Shown here: in pieces, positions 62,357 to 64,000 of the stretch | Position numbering within the stretch: the stretch's first letter is position 1 | How the letters are laid out: each line of letters begins with the position of its first letter | Source: Hahellaceae bacterium | GTDB lineage: Bacteria > Pseudomonadota > Gammaproteobacteria > Pseudomonadales > Oleiphilaceae | Assembly: GCA_016716085.1 (NCBI GenBank) | Contig: JADJWY010000008.1 | Location: forward strand, 124,001 to 188,000 | DNA length: 64,000 nt | Direction of reading: 5' to 3' | Position numbers and translations under genes: made by a program | The notes under the pieces: model-generated | Database searches by the model: none | The model's input: the letters and a program-made list of their open reading frames with translations, nothing else | Told to the model about the DNA's origin: nothing

Positions 62357-64000
62357 GAATCTTCGTTGCTGGACTGAAGCGGGCTGGTTTCGCCCACTTG
62401 ATCTTGCCCTCGCTGAGTTTTTGGCAGCCTTTCCCCCTCAGCAATTGAGGGACGATCGTATTCTCTATGTGGCTGCCCTGGTATCGGTGCAGTTAGGCCG
62501 TGGGCATGTGTGTGTTGACCTGGGCCGCTTTTGCGAAAATCCTGCCGGGGTACTGGGTGAGATACCGGAATTTTCGACAGAAGAGGGGCTAGACCTAAGT
62601 CAGACTCACTCGCCGCTGAGCGTCCTGCCTGAGCTGGGGCCACATGACTGGCATCGCATCCTCGAGGCAGATGCACGCTGTATGAAGGGTGCTGGCGCCG
62701 AGGGTGATGCGCCGTTGCTGCGAGAGGGGCTTCGGGTGTACTTGAGACGCTACGCTCGCATGGAGGCCTTGCTCGAGTCTGAGCTGGCTGCGCGCGCCTT
62801 AGCCCGGCAAACCTGGTGTGAAAGTCCGGCGGCGGTCGCCGCGATGCCCAGGCTGTTGCGAATTCTTTTTCCGCAAACAAACGAAGGGCAAGCCGGAATG
62901 GATTGGCAGCAGTTCGCCTGTGCATTGGTGGCACGGCAGCGATTTGGGATTATTACAGGTGGCCCTGGAACCGGCAAGACAACCACCGTCGTTCGACTGC
63001 TGGCTGCTCTGCAGGCGTTGCAGGCCCTTCATCAACCGCATCCCTTGCGTATACGATTGGCGGCACCGACTGGAAAAGCCGCCGCGCGCCTGAATGAATC
63101 AATTGCAAGTGCGCTTAACCGCTTGCCTTTAGAAGCCCTTTACGAGGTGATGCGTGTCGGGCAGGGTGAGACCTTGGGAGCCTGCGAGCCATGGGGGGTT
63201 GATCATTTCCGTGCAAGCATCCCCACAAAGGTTTCTACTCTGCATCGTTTATTGGGCAGTCGCCCTGAGTCGCGCAAGTTTCGGCATGACCGTTTTAACC
63301 CGCTGGCTGCAGACATTGTGGTGGTTGATGAAGCTTCCATGGTTGACCTCTCGCTGATGCATGCGCTGGTTGAGGCGCTGGCGCCGACCACGGCGTTGAT
63401 TCTGTTGGGGGACAAGGACCAACTGGCCTCTGTAGACGCTGGAGCGGTATTGGGCGAACTCTGCCAACGGGCAGAACGCGGCTATTATCTTGCTGACACC
63501 GCGCTGGACATGGCTATGCTGGGCGCCCCGTTAACGGATGAGACCTTGCTCCATGCACAGGGACAACCGATTGACCAATGTATTGCCATGCTTCGACAGA
63601 GTCATCGCTTCGATGAAAAGAGTGGCATTGGCCAACTGGCTGCGGCGGTGAACCGGGGAGATACGGTCACTGCCGAAACGATCGCGTTCACCCCCCATTT
63701 CGCCGATATTCGCTGTATTCCCGTCGCCGGACTCCAGGATCAGGGGCTGGTATCGGATCGTCTGACGGCCTGGCTGATCGACGGGGAAACGGATTCCGAA
63801 AACCCATTTAAAGGAAGAGGGCACATTACGTACCTGAGGGTGATGGCCGATAGTCCCCATCGACAGGCTCCGCCTGAGGTATGGCAGAACTGGGCGGAGA
63901 GGGTGCTGAAGGCTTTTTCCAGTTTTCAGGTCTTGTGTGCAACTCGGGAAGGGCGACTCGGCGTGCAGGGTATCAATGAAAGGCTGGCGGGGTCGCTGCT
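62343..64000 (+). CDS. recD: Exodeoxyribonuclease V subunit alpha, 3'-partial at window end
   Basis: ATG 62343 opens a frame that stays open to the end of the window (552 codons). It starts MTVLENLRCWTEAGWFRPLD, then FGIITGGPGTGKTTTVVRLL (Walker A), RLAAPTGKAAARLNESIASA, VSTLHRLLGSRPESRKF, DIVVVDEASMVDLSLMHALV (Walker B) and LILLGDKDQLASVDAGAVLG. This is the 5'-3' RecD helicase. The N-terminal domain of about 190 residues precedes the motor, as in E. coli RecD. Only the last 100 or so residues are missing beyond 64000. It overlaps recB by 14 bases. Confidence 0.95.
   Translation, partial: MTVLENLRCWTEAGWFRPLDLALAEFLAAFPPQQLRDDRILYVAALVSVQLGRGHVCVDLGRFCENPAGVLGEIPEFSTEEGLDLSQTHSPLSVLPELGPHDWHRILEADARCMKGAGAEGDAPLLREGLRVYLRRYARMEALLESELAARALARQTWCESPAAVAAMPRLLRILFPQTNEGQAGMDWQQFACALVARQRFGIITGGPGTGKTTTVVRLLAALQALQALHQPHPLRIRLAAPTGKAAARLNESIASALNRLPLEALYEVMRVGQGETLGACEPWGVDHFRASIPTKVSTLHRLLGSRPESRKFRHDRFNPLAADIVVVDEASMVDLSLMHALVEALAPTTALILLGDKDQLASVDAGAVLGELCQRAERGYYLADTALDMAMLGAPLTDETLLHAQGQPIDQCIAMLRQSHRFDEKSGIGQLAAAVNRGDTVTAETIAFTPHFADIRCIPVAGLQDQGLVSDRLTAWLIDGETDSENPFKGRGHITYLRVMADSPHRQAPPEVWQNWAERVLKAFSSFQVLCATREGRLGVQGINERLAGSL

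Overview
The window looks like chromosomal DNA of a free-living, probably marine gammaproteobacterium. Supporting signs are a recCBD operon (exodeoxyribonuclease V), monofunctional MtgA, a MukBEF/MksBEF-type condensin operon, nadM-nadV NAD salvage, a CBS-GGDEF diguanylate cyclase, a methyl-accepting chemotaxis protein, a multiheme cytochrome and several exported polysaccharide- or sulfate-ester-active enzymes. Genus cannot be fixed from the sequence alone. No rRNA operon, CRISPR array or intact transposase was seen.

Layout. 0-9 kb: frameshifted SGNH esterase, DUF1840 protein, frameshifted membrane protein, acyl-CoA ligase, glutathione S-transferase, octaheme cytochrome-TPR protein, and a head-to-head junction between the 3' end of a HAD phosphatase gene and a 5'-truncated CE18/Agd3-like polysaccharide deacetylase. 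9-12.8 kb: arylsulfatase, SPFH protein, acyltransferase. 12.9-18.5 kb: three overlapping genes encoding an SMC-type ATPase, an MksE-like and an MksF-like subunit. 18.6-31.6 kb: pyruvate phosphate dikinase, hydrolase, solute-binding protein, AraC regulator, exported proteins, HNH-type lipoprotein nuclease, Ig/FN3 protein, and a nadM-nadV-hydrolase operon whose last gene is internally deleted.

31.8-42.9 kb is a defence island. It starts with an XRE regulator and a graveyard of fragments (hipA start, possible integrase, TOTE-type helicase, Fic). A type I restriction-modification operon hsdM-hsdS-hsdR follows. Between hsdS and hsdR lie a SIR2-domain gene, a 48-codon ORF, an AAA ATPase gene and a 180-codon gene with a PD-(D/E)xK-like motif, most joined by start/stop overlaps. 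The island abuts the 3' side of a tRNA-Arg(CCG) whose T arm is replaced by about 100 bases of homopolymer-rich sequence. I regard the nested cassette as the best candidate for an undescribed system.

43-48.8 kb: CBS-GGDEF protein overlapping a serine hydrolase gene, then a damaged sulfatase-fold transferase gene and a chemoreceptor gene, flanked by two near-identical ~200-bp intergenic repeats. 48.8-53.4 kb: a complete livKHMGF amino-acid ABC transporter operon (livM and livG each carry a frameshift). 53.4-54.3 kb: an odd, C-depleted, homopolymer-rich spacer. 54.4-64 kb: mtgA-recC-recB-recD, with recD running off the window.

Many genes are broken by single frameshifts, including ones expected to be functional, and two spacers contain long homopolymers. 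Sequencing or assembly error is therefore a serious alternative to real gene decay throughout, and each broken gene is described with that caveat.
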